DNA from: Sipunculus nudus
Lineage: Eukaryota; Annelida; Sipuncula; Golfingiida; Sipunculidae
Assembly (NCBI GenBank): GCA_026874595.1
Contig: CM049313.1
Span: 67,386,659 to 67,450,658 of the forward strand
Direction: 5' to 3'
Length of the DNA stretch: 64,000 nt
A model generated the notes under the pieces. That model was given only the letters and a program-made list of their open reading frames with translations. It was not told the DNA's origin and made no database searches. Below are positions 24,503 through 35,100 of the stretch, in pieces (position 1 is the first letter of the stretch; every line of letters starts with the position of its first letter). The translations under genes were made by a program, and so were the position numbers.

Positions 24503-25504
24503 ATTTTGTTATCTTTTGTGTCTTGGAAAATTATATCTTTTAAGTCAGTGAATAAAATGTCTTTAAATATTTCAGTTTTGTATCACGAGTGATTTGCTTC
24601 TACAGAAACCTTTTTGACGAGATATTAGATGTGAGAAAAAGAATGCGCGATGTAAGGTTTTATGAGCGTTGTCATTAATTGTTATAACCCCCTATTTGAA
24701 AATGATTGATTGACCTAGCGACAAGATAATTCTCTGATTTGTCCGACCATTTATCTCTTATAAAGATAGACCAACGTACGAGTGCCCGCAAGATATGCAA
24801 TTTCTGTTACAGATTTCTGGCATAAAATATTATATTAAGTTAATTTATTTTTGCCGAAGTTGACTGGTCCATGCTTTTACCGGAGGTGGATTAGAAACAA
24901 AAAGATGGATTTGTTTGTATCTTTAAAAGGCTCTCAGAATGTAAGCGAAAGTGACAATTATATGGTTAATTAATGACAACCAACATGTAGTGTATCTGAT
25001 TAGTGTTTCTGCCAGCTGATGATGGTGTATATAATTATAGTGTTTTTTAGGCAATCATGCCATATGTACATCCCAAGACGATAGAAGAAAGACAAAGACC
25101 GGCTTTATCTAGAAAATATATTGAAACTGACGTTTGCCTGCTTTCCGGCCACTTTTCCATGAGGCTTACAAAAAGGTAAAGCAGTTGTTTCATGTTCTGT
25201 ATTTCAGGGATTAGTTGCGCCTGACAATAATACGGACATTGTAGGTAGATACAGTGTTGAGATAATTTGAAATTTCAGCCATTTCTTGAAATTAATAGAA
25301 TTTAAATATTGATCATTCTGGACCCTGTGTGAGATAGTGTGTGTATGTGTGTAGGGGAGTCCTACGTAATATAAACCTAATCAACATAAGGTTTCCTTAT
25401 TGTGGGATTATCCCAAAACGTTGCATTCACTTATTTAGGCTAAATTTCCCAGTGTGCGACCTAAGTTTGAGATTATTCTTGCATGACGTTCTTGGATCCG
25501 TATC
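24503..25504. other. Non-coding DNA, no gene recognised
   Basis: Nothing is supportable here beyond short random frames. Confidence 0.4.
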
Positions 25505-25690
25505 TTGAGTCGGGTCCACACGAAAATCTAATCGTTTCTTCCTCGGCCCATCCTAGAAATGCCCTAAAATGTTAATGAGATTCCGAGAATGACTGTGTTA
25601 TCTATGTTGTGAACAAACACTCAAACACATACACACGAACGGGAACGAAGGCATACCCTCCTGGCTAAGCCAATTAGTATGCTCCTTAAT
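25505..25690 (+). repeat. Dispersed repeat A, copy 2
   Basis: GAGTCGGGTCCACACGAAAA, then TCGTTTCTTCCTCGGCCCAT, a central segment ending in AACAAACACTC, ACACATACACACGAACGG, and a CCCTCCTGGCTAAGCC end match the word order of 1640-1860. The central CA tract is short here. Confidence 0.6.
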
Positions 25691-28017
25691 GTCAGTAGTT
25701 TTGATAATGACGTGTTTATTTTGTCACGGAACTCTAGCCTCGTGCCTCCTGAGGTCATTACCGGAAGCATTCACTACACTTCGTCCTTTTGAAACCAGTT
25801 CGGCCAAGTCAAAACTAAACCCGAAGTGGTTTCAAAAGGCCGAAGTAAATTGATGGCTCAAAAACACAAACTAGTGTTTTTCAGCAGAAGTAACGACACG
25901 CTTTTGTAGAAATGTGTATACCAGTGATGTTTCGAGGGAATCCGGACTTGGACTCGAACGTCGATTAAAGCTCAATTTTTTCGGACCAGAACTAGACGGT
26001 CCTGGTTTCGGTTGAAGGGAAACCAGGTCGAGTCCATCGGAAAAATCAAACTGTTTCAAGGAAATCCTGATGACATACTGATAATACATTAATGTGTATG
26101 GATATATTTACGGAATATTAAAGTTAGAATTATACAGTTTTTTATATCAGTTCGACAAAGAATGAAATGTATGAAAGGCCAAATTAGAGTCATTGTAGGA
26201 ACATTTTCTTTACGGATTTTATATTCTGTATATGGCGTTCTGCACGATTAAAAAATAAGCTAAAATTATATTTTTAATATCAATATTATTATTATTATTA
26301 GTAGTAGTAGTGGTAGAAGCAGTACTGGTAGTAGTACTAGTATGAGTATTAATATTACTACTACTACTACTACTACTACTACTATATAAATTCTCTATAT
26401 ACCTATCTGAGCACAATTTTCACCTAGTACGCACGCAAATACTATTTTGTCCCGTTCAACTTGCATAACAATCGAGTCTTGCTTTTGATGACTGGCATCA
26501 GTAAAAGGGATTGTTTGACTTGGATCTCGTTCGGCCATCTTAAGACGTGTCGCGTCAACTGATAGCGCTCATTGCAGCGTAATTGAAGCCCCCGCACGGA
26601 ATGATTATTTCCTTTTGTACGACTTCCGGCTAGGAAGAACATCACTTTAACCAAATAGGTCTAGCCCGGAGGTAATATTATTCAAATACGTCACGTACGT
26701 CCTTGCAGGTAGTGTTTGTATTATGTTCTAGAGGGGAAGGGAACGAGAAAGCCTTGAATATCAAAAGTGAAGTGTTGTTATCAAGCCGTGATTTCTATAG
26801 TTAAGCTCATCGTATCCGAGTGGCCACGACAGGATGTCAGTCTCGTGCTTTCCTGTTTCTATATATAGACACTCGACCCAGTCGCCTGCTGTTACTATTA
26901 TAGTATTTACAGTAACAGACTTTTTCACTTTTTTATTTAAAAACAACATAAACAATTTTTTGGAGCATGTTGCAGAGGCATGAAAACACAGTGGGCTAGA
27001 ATCATATTTTAAGTTATGTAGGAGAACAAATGTGAAACATTAGCATTATTAGTGACTTTGAGATACTTTGCTTTTTACCGGTTTTCTAGACAAATCTGGA
27101 TTACAACATGACAGGGTGACGGTAACAGCTCTTGAAGTTTGCTTTTTCATCATTTATAAAGTATATTTACAACAATTACCCAATATTTTAGATAAACAAA
27201 CGAAGGTGCAGATATTTGCGCAATTTGTTGCCTGTCGTCCTTTAGGTTTCTCCGTACAGCGTCTACATCACTACATCAATCACAAACAATCACTTCCTCC
27301 ACGGTACAGGGCCCACTCTCAATACATTTAAATAATTCAAGAACTTTTGTTAAATATTGATTCGCGGAAAGACAAGTTACAGTGATATTTTAAGGACATT
27401 CTAATGTTTCTATGTCCTTATAAATAAAATATATAGTTTGTTGGATGCAGGCATAATCCAACAGTTAAAAATAAAAAAAATGTGACAGATGTTTCAATAT
27501 GCGTCTCTTCAATATTGTCAGTAGCACATAAAACTGCCACACGCAAATTAGAAACTTATGAATCAATATTCATACCATGAGTCATGCAGGCAGCTCTTTC
27601 TCAACCGTCACCTTTATCATTAACCAAGGAAGCGTCAAGCAATATATTTTGCCTTTTTAAGACATCACTTTCATTTCTAGAATATGTGTGGCTTTTTGTA
27701 TCACCTTCGACATGTTAACCATCAAGACTTTCAGCATTTCCTCCAGATGTCTCTATAGTAAACGTTGAATGATTAAACTACTAGCATCAGATAATCATCT
27801 GATGGATCAGCTTGCATATTTTAAGATAATCTTTGGCAAATTGTTATTTACTCATATTTAACTGTCACTTTAAATTTTATAGGTAGGTAATTACCAACAA
27901 AAACTGATATTGGTGGGCGCGCGAGTGTCAATGGAAGATGTTCCGATAATATACTTGAAAATGACAACCTTTTTCATTTTAATATTAAACGACACTTAAC
28001 AAAACAATCTATATAGG

Positions 28018-28020
<3 letters not shown>
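25691..28020. other. Non-coding DNA with a trinucleotide tract
   Basis: No gene is recognised. Around 26282-26385, runs of ATT, AGT/GTA and then ACT/TAC units form an imperfectly self-complementary trinucleotide tract. A serine/threonine/asparagine-rich minus-strand frame through it is an artefact. Confidence 0.5.

Positions 28021-28075
<55 letters not shown>
28021..28075 (+). repeat. (TA)n microsatellite
   Basis: A pure TA run. A shorter (TA)n(TG)n compound tract lies at about 28324-28352. Confidence 0.95.
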
Positions 28076-28078
<3 letters not shown>

Positions 28079-28779
28079 CGACACACGTATGACACTTTTT
28101 TCTGAGTTATTTGATTCATTTGATTCATTTCGTTGTAAATATATATATATTTTACGATACTCAAAAAGTCGACCCTTTGCAAAGAGTTATTTGTAAGCTA
28201 AAATTATAATGGAGCTCTTTGTTATGGGAGGCTGAAAATAAGTGCCTACTGGGAATCATGTTTCACAGCTAGTACATTAGTACACGTTGCACCATGTATG
28301 GACATAGGATACCTATATATATTAATATATATATATGTGTGTGTGTGTGTGTGTTACTACACACGAAGATACGACACTCATGTATTAACACAGTGCCAGC
28401 TCTGTGGGCCAGGTGCGGTTAATCAGACAAAGATTGATGGACAACGCAAATTAACTAAGACTATCGATTTTTTGGATCAGGACAAATGAGGTCTCAGTGG
28501 GACTTGCATAAAAAGTGTCCTTTTGTAAATGTCCGCTGATAGGCGAATTTTCAGAGTGAGTACATTATGACCCGTATTACATTGTGGCAATTTAATACGT
28601 CAATGATGGTTAATCTTTATTGACGAGGAACCAGGAAGTGTTTATTGAGCATAAAAAAGGGTAACAGGGGATTTCATCAAAGTTGTCCTCCATGTCTCAA
28701 TGGACGCTTTTTGGAACTATCAGCCAGAAACAATCAAGACAGGCCCTGCGTAATTTCACAGAGGTATCAGTGGAGAGAT

Positions 28780-29070
28780 TGCCTTGCAGGAAAAAAACGC
28801 CAACCAATCCATACCTGATACTTATTTATCAGAAATATGATAATCATATGGACAACCGGTGTGAACCAAGTATCGACGTTTAATTCTGGAATAAGGTTGG
28901 ACCACGTGGGACCCTCATTCCGTTAACTTATGGTAACCAGATTGTAGGACAGTACTCAAACGCTTTCACAAACTCAGGGTATCAAATATTTAAAAATTAT
29001 TTGCGGAGATCATTTTTTTGTGCGGACTGCCCTATCAAAGGGCCTAAGTGGATGCTTCCTTTCCTATATG
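28780..29070 (+). repeat. Dispersed repeat B, copy 1
   Basis: Shared words in order with 36795-37085 are ATGGACAAC, TGTGA, GACCACG, GGGACCCTC, CAGTACTC, TTTCACAAA, GGTATCAAATATTT and AATTATTTG. These are two diverged copies of an uncharacterised interspersed repeat. No open frame of note is present. Confidence 0.65.
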
Positions 29071-29738
29071 CGTCGCATTGCCAACGGGCAATACAGTAAA
29101 TACGGCCTGGATTTTCATTTGTGAACTGTTAATGAGCGAAACGTAAACTGCTAAGTCAGGAGAGAAAAAACCGACTCTGCAGGCTATATCTTATATCAGC
29201 CATGGATAACTTATTTATGAACCAGTCATATGTGAAGCAATGCGTTTTGGTAAAATTGTAGAAAATGTTAAACATCCTAGTTGGTATTTTAGAAATTGAC
29301 AGGCCTATCTCGACGATATTTATAAAAATGTAATATTTTACATTTTGATGACAGCCCTATTCATTTTCAGAATCTTTGCTCATTGGCCTGCCATCCACGG
29401 ATCTTGAAAACAAGTATCTATGTGGCATGTTTGCTATTGAGGCCATTAGCAGTTCCTCCAAATGGCTTCAGGGTTTCCGCTTGGTAATTAAAGTACTTGC
29501 ATTAAAGATTAAGTGATGGAATCCGCTAACATTTTTTAGTATTTTTTTTTCAAATATGTAATTTACTCAAATTAAGCCTTTATCAATAACCGTAACATGT
29601 ACATCTTGGCAGTTAACAGCCAAAGCATGATTTCAGCGGGTGTTCGAGTGGCAATGAAAGTTATACGTAAAAATTAATGAAAAATCCAGTGCGGTAGAAA
29701 AAGACCGCCTCAGTATTCATTTTATAACAGTTTACCGT

Positions 29739-30494
29739 TGTTACAGGTATCTCATTTATTGTGTGCAGCAGTCTTACATGTGTCTGTGTAGCGATAGCAT
29801 TGTCCGTTGCCATGGGAGACGCGCGAGCTGGCCCGGCCCATGTGTGGGGTCTCACGTGTAGAAACACAGCGTTCTTGTTCTAGATTGTTCTTTGGGCGTG
29901 TGTCTTATGTATCGTTGGGTTCTTTTGGATTATTCGTGAAATGGAAAGTTCTCGACTTGGGGTGAAAAGTTATAAATAAGGGGCTGTGTTTAGAGCCGGG
30001 AGAGGGGAGAGAGAAATATTCCAGCGGACACGGAAGAGTGTGAGTCATTTTTAGGGACCTATCATATAATTGCAGTAGTTACAGGGATTCTACGAACTCT
30101 AAGCAGATTTAGTGCGGCCTGTCTCCAGTTTACTTTTGGGATTATTATAAGAGCTTTACTTTGGACTATTTGAACTGTTTACGAGGATTATTGGTTTTAA
30201 AGGACTTGTAGCCGCTGTGACAGTGGTGGTATCCAGGTACTGTACACTTTGTTATTAAACTGTGTGATTGTATTGATTTACTGTTATACTGTTGTTATTC
30301 TGTGTAATTGTATTGATTTAGTGTATTGTAATGTTAGGGTTGTTTCAGAATAAATTATAATTATTTGTTAACAAAAAACACTGGCTTCTTTATTCATTCC
30401 CCTAGACATTTCACGCTGCCTAGTTACAGAATCTGATTTTTTTTATCTCCATAAGACGTGACTACGTGATCTGTTGATATTAGGTTCCTTAACA
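29739..30494 (+). mobile_element. Solo LTR of the Gypsy-type family with 4-bp target duplication (LTR copy 2)
   Basis: The 756-bp unit runs from TGTTACAGG to CCTTAACA and is flanked on both sides by CCGT (29735-29738 and 30495-30498), a 4-bp target-site duplication. A TATA-like box (TATAAATAAG, 29971-29980) precedes a conserved purine-rich leader. An AATAAA signal lies at 30349-30354, and the U5-like end has CCCTAGACATTTCACGCTGC. No internal region or second LTR is next to it, so it arose by LTR-LTR recombination. This copy best defines the boundaries of the family. Confidence 0.88.
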
Positions 30495-32059
30495 CCGTTT
30501 ACTGGGTTTGGGTCTTCTTTGGTCTAACAAAAAAAAACTTCAATTTTGTTTATCAAATATCAGTCTAGATTGTTGTGGGTTTCATTGTGTATTCAAAAAT
30601 TAATTTAGGAACTCTATATGAACTGACACCCCTAGACTCTGATATGTTGAAATATCATAAATATAGGACGTTTTCATGGCAAACGAATGTTTGGACTGGG
30701 CAAATGAGCGACGAACTATTTGGAATCGGTTTATGAATGTTTTAGAATATGTTGAAAATCAATATTTATTACGATACTCCTGTAATATAACCGATGAAGA
30801 ATGGCACGTTCAGGCCAGAGTTATCATACAGACCTTTGTAGATTCTAATAGGCTTAACAGGGATTCCTTCTTGTAGTCGTAATTTAACGGCTGGAATATT
30901 ATGACTAGACTGGTACGGCCGGTAATGCTAAAAGGCCCAGTCATATCAGGGCAAACGATCAGTTGCGAACAGTTAAGCCCATATCACACTCTGACGAAGA
31001 CAATGAAGACCGCATTGCGCCCTTAAAATTTCGATGAACGCAGCGGGGACGTGATTACAACAGGGGGGGGGGGCATTTTTAAGTTCACACCTTGTCCTTA
31101 CTACATTCTTGTCATGGGACCTGACGTTGAATTACACTAACGCCATGGAAACTTGCATAGAATAGAGAGCAAGATCCCTCGAACGATTATAACAGAAATA
31201 AAAACACGTCAGGTAACTGCCAATTCACATTAATTCAGTTTACCAATGGTGTAAGGATGCATGTTTATTTCAACAGTGTTAGACAAAAAATGCTATGATG
31301 TTCTCGACTTGATTATTCCGAAAATCACTGAATGACTATCCATTTGCCGACTGACGGTTATCAACCATCGTGCAGCCTTCTGACCATGCATGCATATAAT
31401 TAAGTCGCACGGCCTTTTCACACTAGGTCGTGCGCGTAGCTCATAGACCGCTTTGGCCTAAATTTAGTGCGGGTTTATCTTGAAAAGTTAACAGTGAACT
31501 GTTTGGTGGGATTTAACAAGCTTTTATCAGAAATATCACTTTATTCGCGGCTAACGGCAATCTGGCATGTGTTTATTATCTGGTAAACTCCCGCGTTGTT
31601 GGAAACACGTGCGTTAGTTGTCTGCATATCGATTCAAATGAGGCAGCCTGGAGACCTAGGCTAATAGGCAAAAAAAGGCTGGGTTGTAAAATAGGACTGT
31701 AAACAGTTTCAGATACCGTGGAAAGTATCATTTTCTATCCTTACTTGTTTAAAAATATCCATGTAAGGAAAATGGTGTATCATTTACACCCTTATATTTT
31801 GCTCCTCGGAACATGAATGATTTTTCCAAGACTAAAGTAGCCTAGTCACTTCAGTTTTGATCGAGACTAACTACATTTCTACCAGGTTCTCAGTATGTCT
31901 GATACAGTCTAACTCAAATCTAAATAAGCGCATGATCACGCGCGAACCACACACTGAAAACAAGGTTGTCAATTGAATGTACGTAAAACAACAACCCAGG
32001 TTGTCAAAATTTCAATATGACAAGCCTCTAGGGTTGTTAAAAGGGTTGTCAAATGTTAA
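30495..32059. other. Non-coding DNA; one unassigned 66-codon frame
   Basis: A plus-strand frame at 30676-30876 (66 codons, rich in Trp, Arg, Glu and Asn) has a protein-like composition. I recognise no family, and no splice signals support it. It could be a transposase remnant or chance. A G run lies at about 31064-31073. The rest is featureless to me. Confidence 0.4.
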
Positions 32060-32210
32060 GTGTGTTAAGTCGAATACCCCGCTTATGTCGAAGTTACAGA
32101 CTCGATATTCCGGACAACTGTTGATAAATTATATTAAAACCCGCTTGTGTCGAACCTCGGATGTGTCGAAGTTTTCTGAGGGTCCCTTCGACTTCGAAAC
32201 AACGAGGTTT

Positions 32211-32213
<3 letters not shown>
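32060..32213. mobile_element. Terminal fragment of a pogo/Tigger-like element
   Basis: Repeated words TGTGTCGAA and CGACTTCGA, and a terminus ACAACGAGGTTTGAC, match the right end of the complete element at 42542-43590 (ACAACGAGGTTTCACTG). The end abuts TA, which continues as a long (TA)n array. The left part of the element is not recognisable. Confidence 0.6.

Positions 32214-32288
<75 letters not shown>
32214..32288 (+). repeat. (TA)n microsatellite
   Basis: About 75 bp of pure TA, starting at the terminus of the pogo-like fragment. Confidence 0.95.
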
Positions 32289-32291
<3 letters not shown>

Positions 32292-32470
32292 AATAATAAT
32301 AACAGACATTTTCAAGTAGAACGTATATTTATTAAAAACAAGTGGTCGTGTAACTTGTGATACGTGTATTTGTCTGCAACAGTTTTACGACTGATTATTC
32401 CTTACAATGTGGACAGGGTTCTCTCTGAGTGTGTTTTAGTGTTTACATTAAAAGTAAATGTGTAGCTTTA

Positions 32471-32654
32471 TTATATCGTCATCCACCTCGGCTTCCTCTC
32501 TAGCAAGTAGTTCACCACTTCAAAGTTGGGTTCACGGCTACCCGCGTGACGAGCATGTAGCTCTCTCTTCATTTCCTGCTTCTGTACTTGAACAATAGAC
32601 TTGCCCTGGTCCCTCCTTCTACTCGGGGTTACAAATCTGTAACGAAGATGTTTT
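32471..32654 (-). CDS. Possible small coding exon, C-terminal part, unknown protein
   Basis: The last exon of the spliced unit has an open frame of about 60 codons ending in ERKPRWMTI and a TAA stop. It contains a charged stretch rich in Gln, Lys and Glu, then EPNFEVVNYLL. An internal ATG would give 34 residues. It has no recognised domain. The exon-D reading frame does not join it cleanly, which argues either for a start inside exon E or for a non-coding RNA. The stop codon lies within the AATAAA signal, leaving almost no 3' UTR, which is odd for a real CDS. Confidence 0.3.
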
Positions 32655-33420
32655 CTGAAGAGTCAGAGTGTCTGAAAATACAAAATAAAATGTAAAATGA
32701 AAAACATTTTATATGACAGAGTTGTGTGCAGGATTTTGTGTACATGTACATTGAATTACAGCATATATGACTGAATATGTCATCCTGATTATTTTCATCA
32801 AAGATGCTACTTTGGAGGTGTACTTTATATAATATTCATATTGGAGGGTTAGTTCCTGAGATAAAGGAGTCCTCCTCCCATTCATCTCCCAAAATGTGTG
32901 CCTTCAATATTGCAAAATAAAAACTTAAGCAAGAAACAGTGTCATGTGAAATGTTATCTGAAAATGTTCATTATACATGTATATTCATTGTTATAGAGTC
33001 ACTTACCATATTTTCATTTGCAAACAATCCATCCACATGGCTCAACAGGGAGTGAGGTACGTCTGTATACTAGTTGTCAGGTGTAGGGTAGCTGCAGGAG
33101 TAAAAGGATGTATTGACAACTTGTATAATCATGTTAACACACACATATATATATATAATATTACAAATTTGTTATACTGTGTTTAGGTCAAGTAGAAAAC
33201 AAAATTCATTTATCAATCAGTGGCTTGAGTTTAATCCATGTATTGGGCACATAATTGCAATTTTCGATTAATATAGGACTACTGGCAACTTAGAGCAATA
33301 AGCCAGGGTGACAATAATATTAGTACTATACCAAACATTTACAACATATGAAATATTAGGTCTTCATTGAATTTACATTAAGTTTATTTGTTTATATACT
33401 TGTCATATCCTTAAATGTTC

Positions 33421-33423
<3 letters not shown>

Positions 33424-33479
<56 letters not shown>
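33424..33479 (+). repeat. (TA)n microsatellite within an intron-like interval
   Basis: A pure TA run between exon-like blocks C and D of the minus-strand unit. Confidence 0.95.
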
Positions 33480-33482
<3 letters not shown>

Positions 33483-34299
33483 ACAACTTGTTCAGCAAAA
33501 TTAATTAATAGTTACCTGGCAGGTTGGGCGATTCTCCAATGTCAGCTAGCTGTATTCTCCTTCTCCAGGCTCACTGGTCCAGAAACAGACTCTAAAAAAT
33601 ATTTGTAAAATACTTTTACTACACAGATGACCATGACCATTGGGAATTTAATTATAATGTATATGAAAATAAACCTTAAACATTATATTTATGTGTGTGT
33701 GTACTGAACCTGCTGTATTATGTTACAATCACACTGTAAAGACTCAGGTGTACACATTACACCAAAGTTTGATAGTTTTTTTAATGAACATGCATTTAGC
33801 TTCACTAATAGGTGTATTTTCGGGTACATGGTTACATTATTTGAAGTTAACAGAACCTGTTGTAGCCACTTCCAAAATTAGCCATCTATAATATAGTTTA
33901 TATACAGATATATCATAATACATAGGCCCCCTACTATACAAAATTCAACTTACCGAACTTGACTGTCACTCAGAGGACATACACTATGTGGTTCATTGTT
34001 TAGCAATTTTGACACAGCTAAAGTATTAAAATTAGTGCCTGTTCTTAACAAATTACTCACTTTTCTAAAAAAAAAAAACCCATGCAGCAATTTACACAAT
34101 TCACCTACTCACCGGTCGACTTTACTGGCTATCACTCGACAGTACTTTGCATACGATGCACTGCAATCGCTTGGGCAGGAACGACGACGATGATTGTTGT
34201 GAAGACCGCAAAACGATCCATACTAACTTATAATATCACGTGCTGAATTAATGTAACACCGACTTTGCAGGTATCAATCTCCTCTGGGCAAAAATGTTG

Positions 34300-34620
34300 T
34301 AAACACACATGTTGTAAATGTTGTGTACACCCGAGACTTGTACACATGCACATGGCACGTTTACATAGAGCGCAGAACTTTGTGCACGTGCACGCAACCG
34401 TGACCTAGTTCCGGCCCATTCAGTCGACGAGGTATCCCGTATCTGGCCCGGCTCACGCGTGGTCAGCGTGCGCCCTTGTCCAAGCTGGCAGCCGCGCTGC
34501 CAGGGAGCTGCTTAAGGCCTGACACTTCACGAAGGGTCAGCATGCACTCTCCTGGGGCAGTTCAATGCTGTGTTATGACAACCATAACCATTTTCACCCT
34601 CCGACTCCCCGTTGGGGGGT
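34300..34620 (-). promoter_or_regulatory. CpG-richer segment upstream of the spliced unit
   Basis: This stretch is clearly richer in G, C and CpG than its surroundings (for example GTGCACGTGCACGC and CCCGGCTCACGCGTGG). It lies just upstream of the first exon-like block of the minus-strand unit. It may hold the promoter. No specific core element is claimed. Confidence 0.35.
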
Positions 34621-34739
34621 CATAATTGGGTGATTCGACGTTTTCAGTGCAATCAGTGCTTTTTTACTACGGTGTTACCGCATCACGCGCTTATCACGTT
34701 TTAACTGCGTCCGTTCGTTCTTTACAAATGAAAGGCCAC

Positions 34740-35070
34740 GCGCTGTGTTTTTCTAATCATTCTTTACATTTTGTAGAATCAACAGCCATCTTCTTCAGCG
34801 TACATTATGCTGCCAAAAAAAATGACTGCTAATCTTCCATTCTGAACTCTTCCATCAGTCTGTCGCAAACGGAAGTCTTCTCTAAGTGGTTTGTTATAAA
34901 GTTTGAAATTTCTTGCGAACGTTTCCAGCATCCGAGGTCGTGATTTGTTCGTGATTTGCCCTCGAAAATGTCCAAATTTGCTTCGTCAACATCAAAAGTT
35001 TCTCTTCATCCATGACCGGGACAGGTTTCAGAGCTTGCTGGTCCATCTTCTGTCACTGAACTTGTGTTTG
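34740..35070 (-). other. Segment with protein-like open frames on both strands, unassigned
   Basis: On the minus strand a 49-codon frame starts at ATG near 35053 and overlaps a second, +1-shifted frame. The second stays open for about 75 codons to a TGA near 34757 and ends in the peptide GSIMYAEEDGC. The plus strand is also open across much of this interval, which is expected in a CpG-richer stretch. I recognise no family, so this is a lead, not a gene call. Confidence 0.25.
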
Positions 35071-35100
35071 CTATGCATTTCAGAGCAATTCAAGGCATAA

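Larger units (their letters stand above)
32445..34215 (-). ncRNA. Spliced, polyadenylated transcription unit (lncRNA or small-ORF mRNA)
   Basis: Read on the minus strand, five exon-like blocks are joined by canonical splice signals: A (about 34215-34113) donor GTGAGT; B (34017-33954) after TACTTTAG, donor GTAAGT; C (33591-33516) after TTTTTTAG, donor GTAACT; D (33091-33007) after CTCCTGCAG, donor GTAAGT; E (from 32671 or 32654) after TATTTTCAG. AATAAA lies at 32472-32467. Introns are short (about 95 to 424 bp); one contains a (TA)n array. After splicing, every frame across A-D meets stops within about 50 codons, so the RNA looks non-coding or small-ORF. Exon E alone has a 57-60-codon open frame with a basic, protein-like composition, ending at a TAA that overlaps AATAAA (32473-32471). 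I recognise no family. The upstream 34300-34620 is CpG-richer and may be the promoter. Confidence 0.5.

Noticed and set aside
33007-33091. A continuous protein across exons C, D and E
   Set aside because: With the strong acceptor at 33092, all three frames in exon D either meet a stop or fail to join the open frame of exon E, so a single long CDS is not supported.
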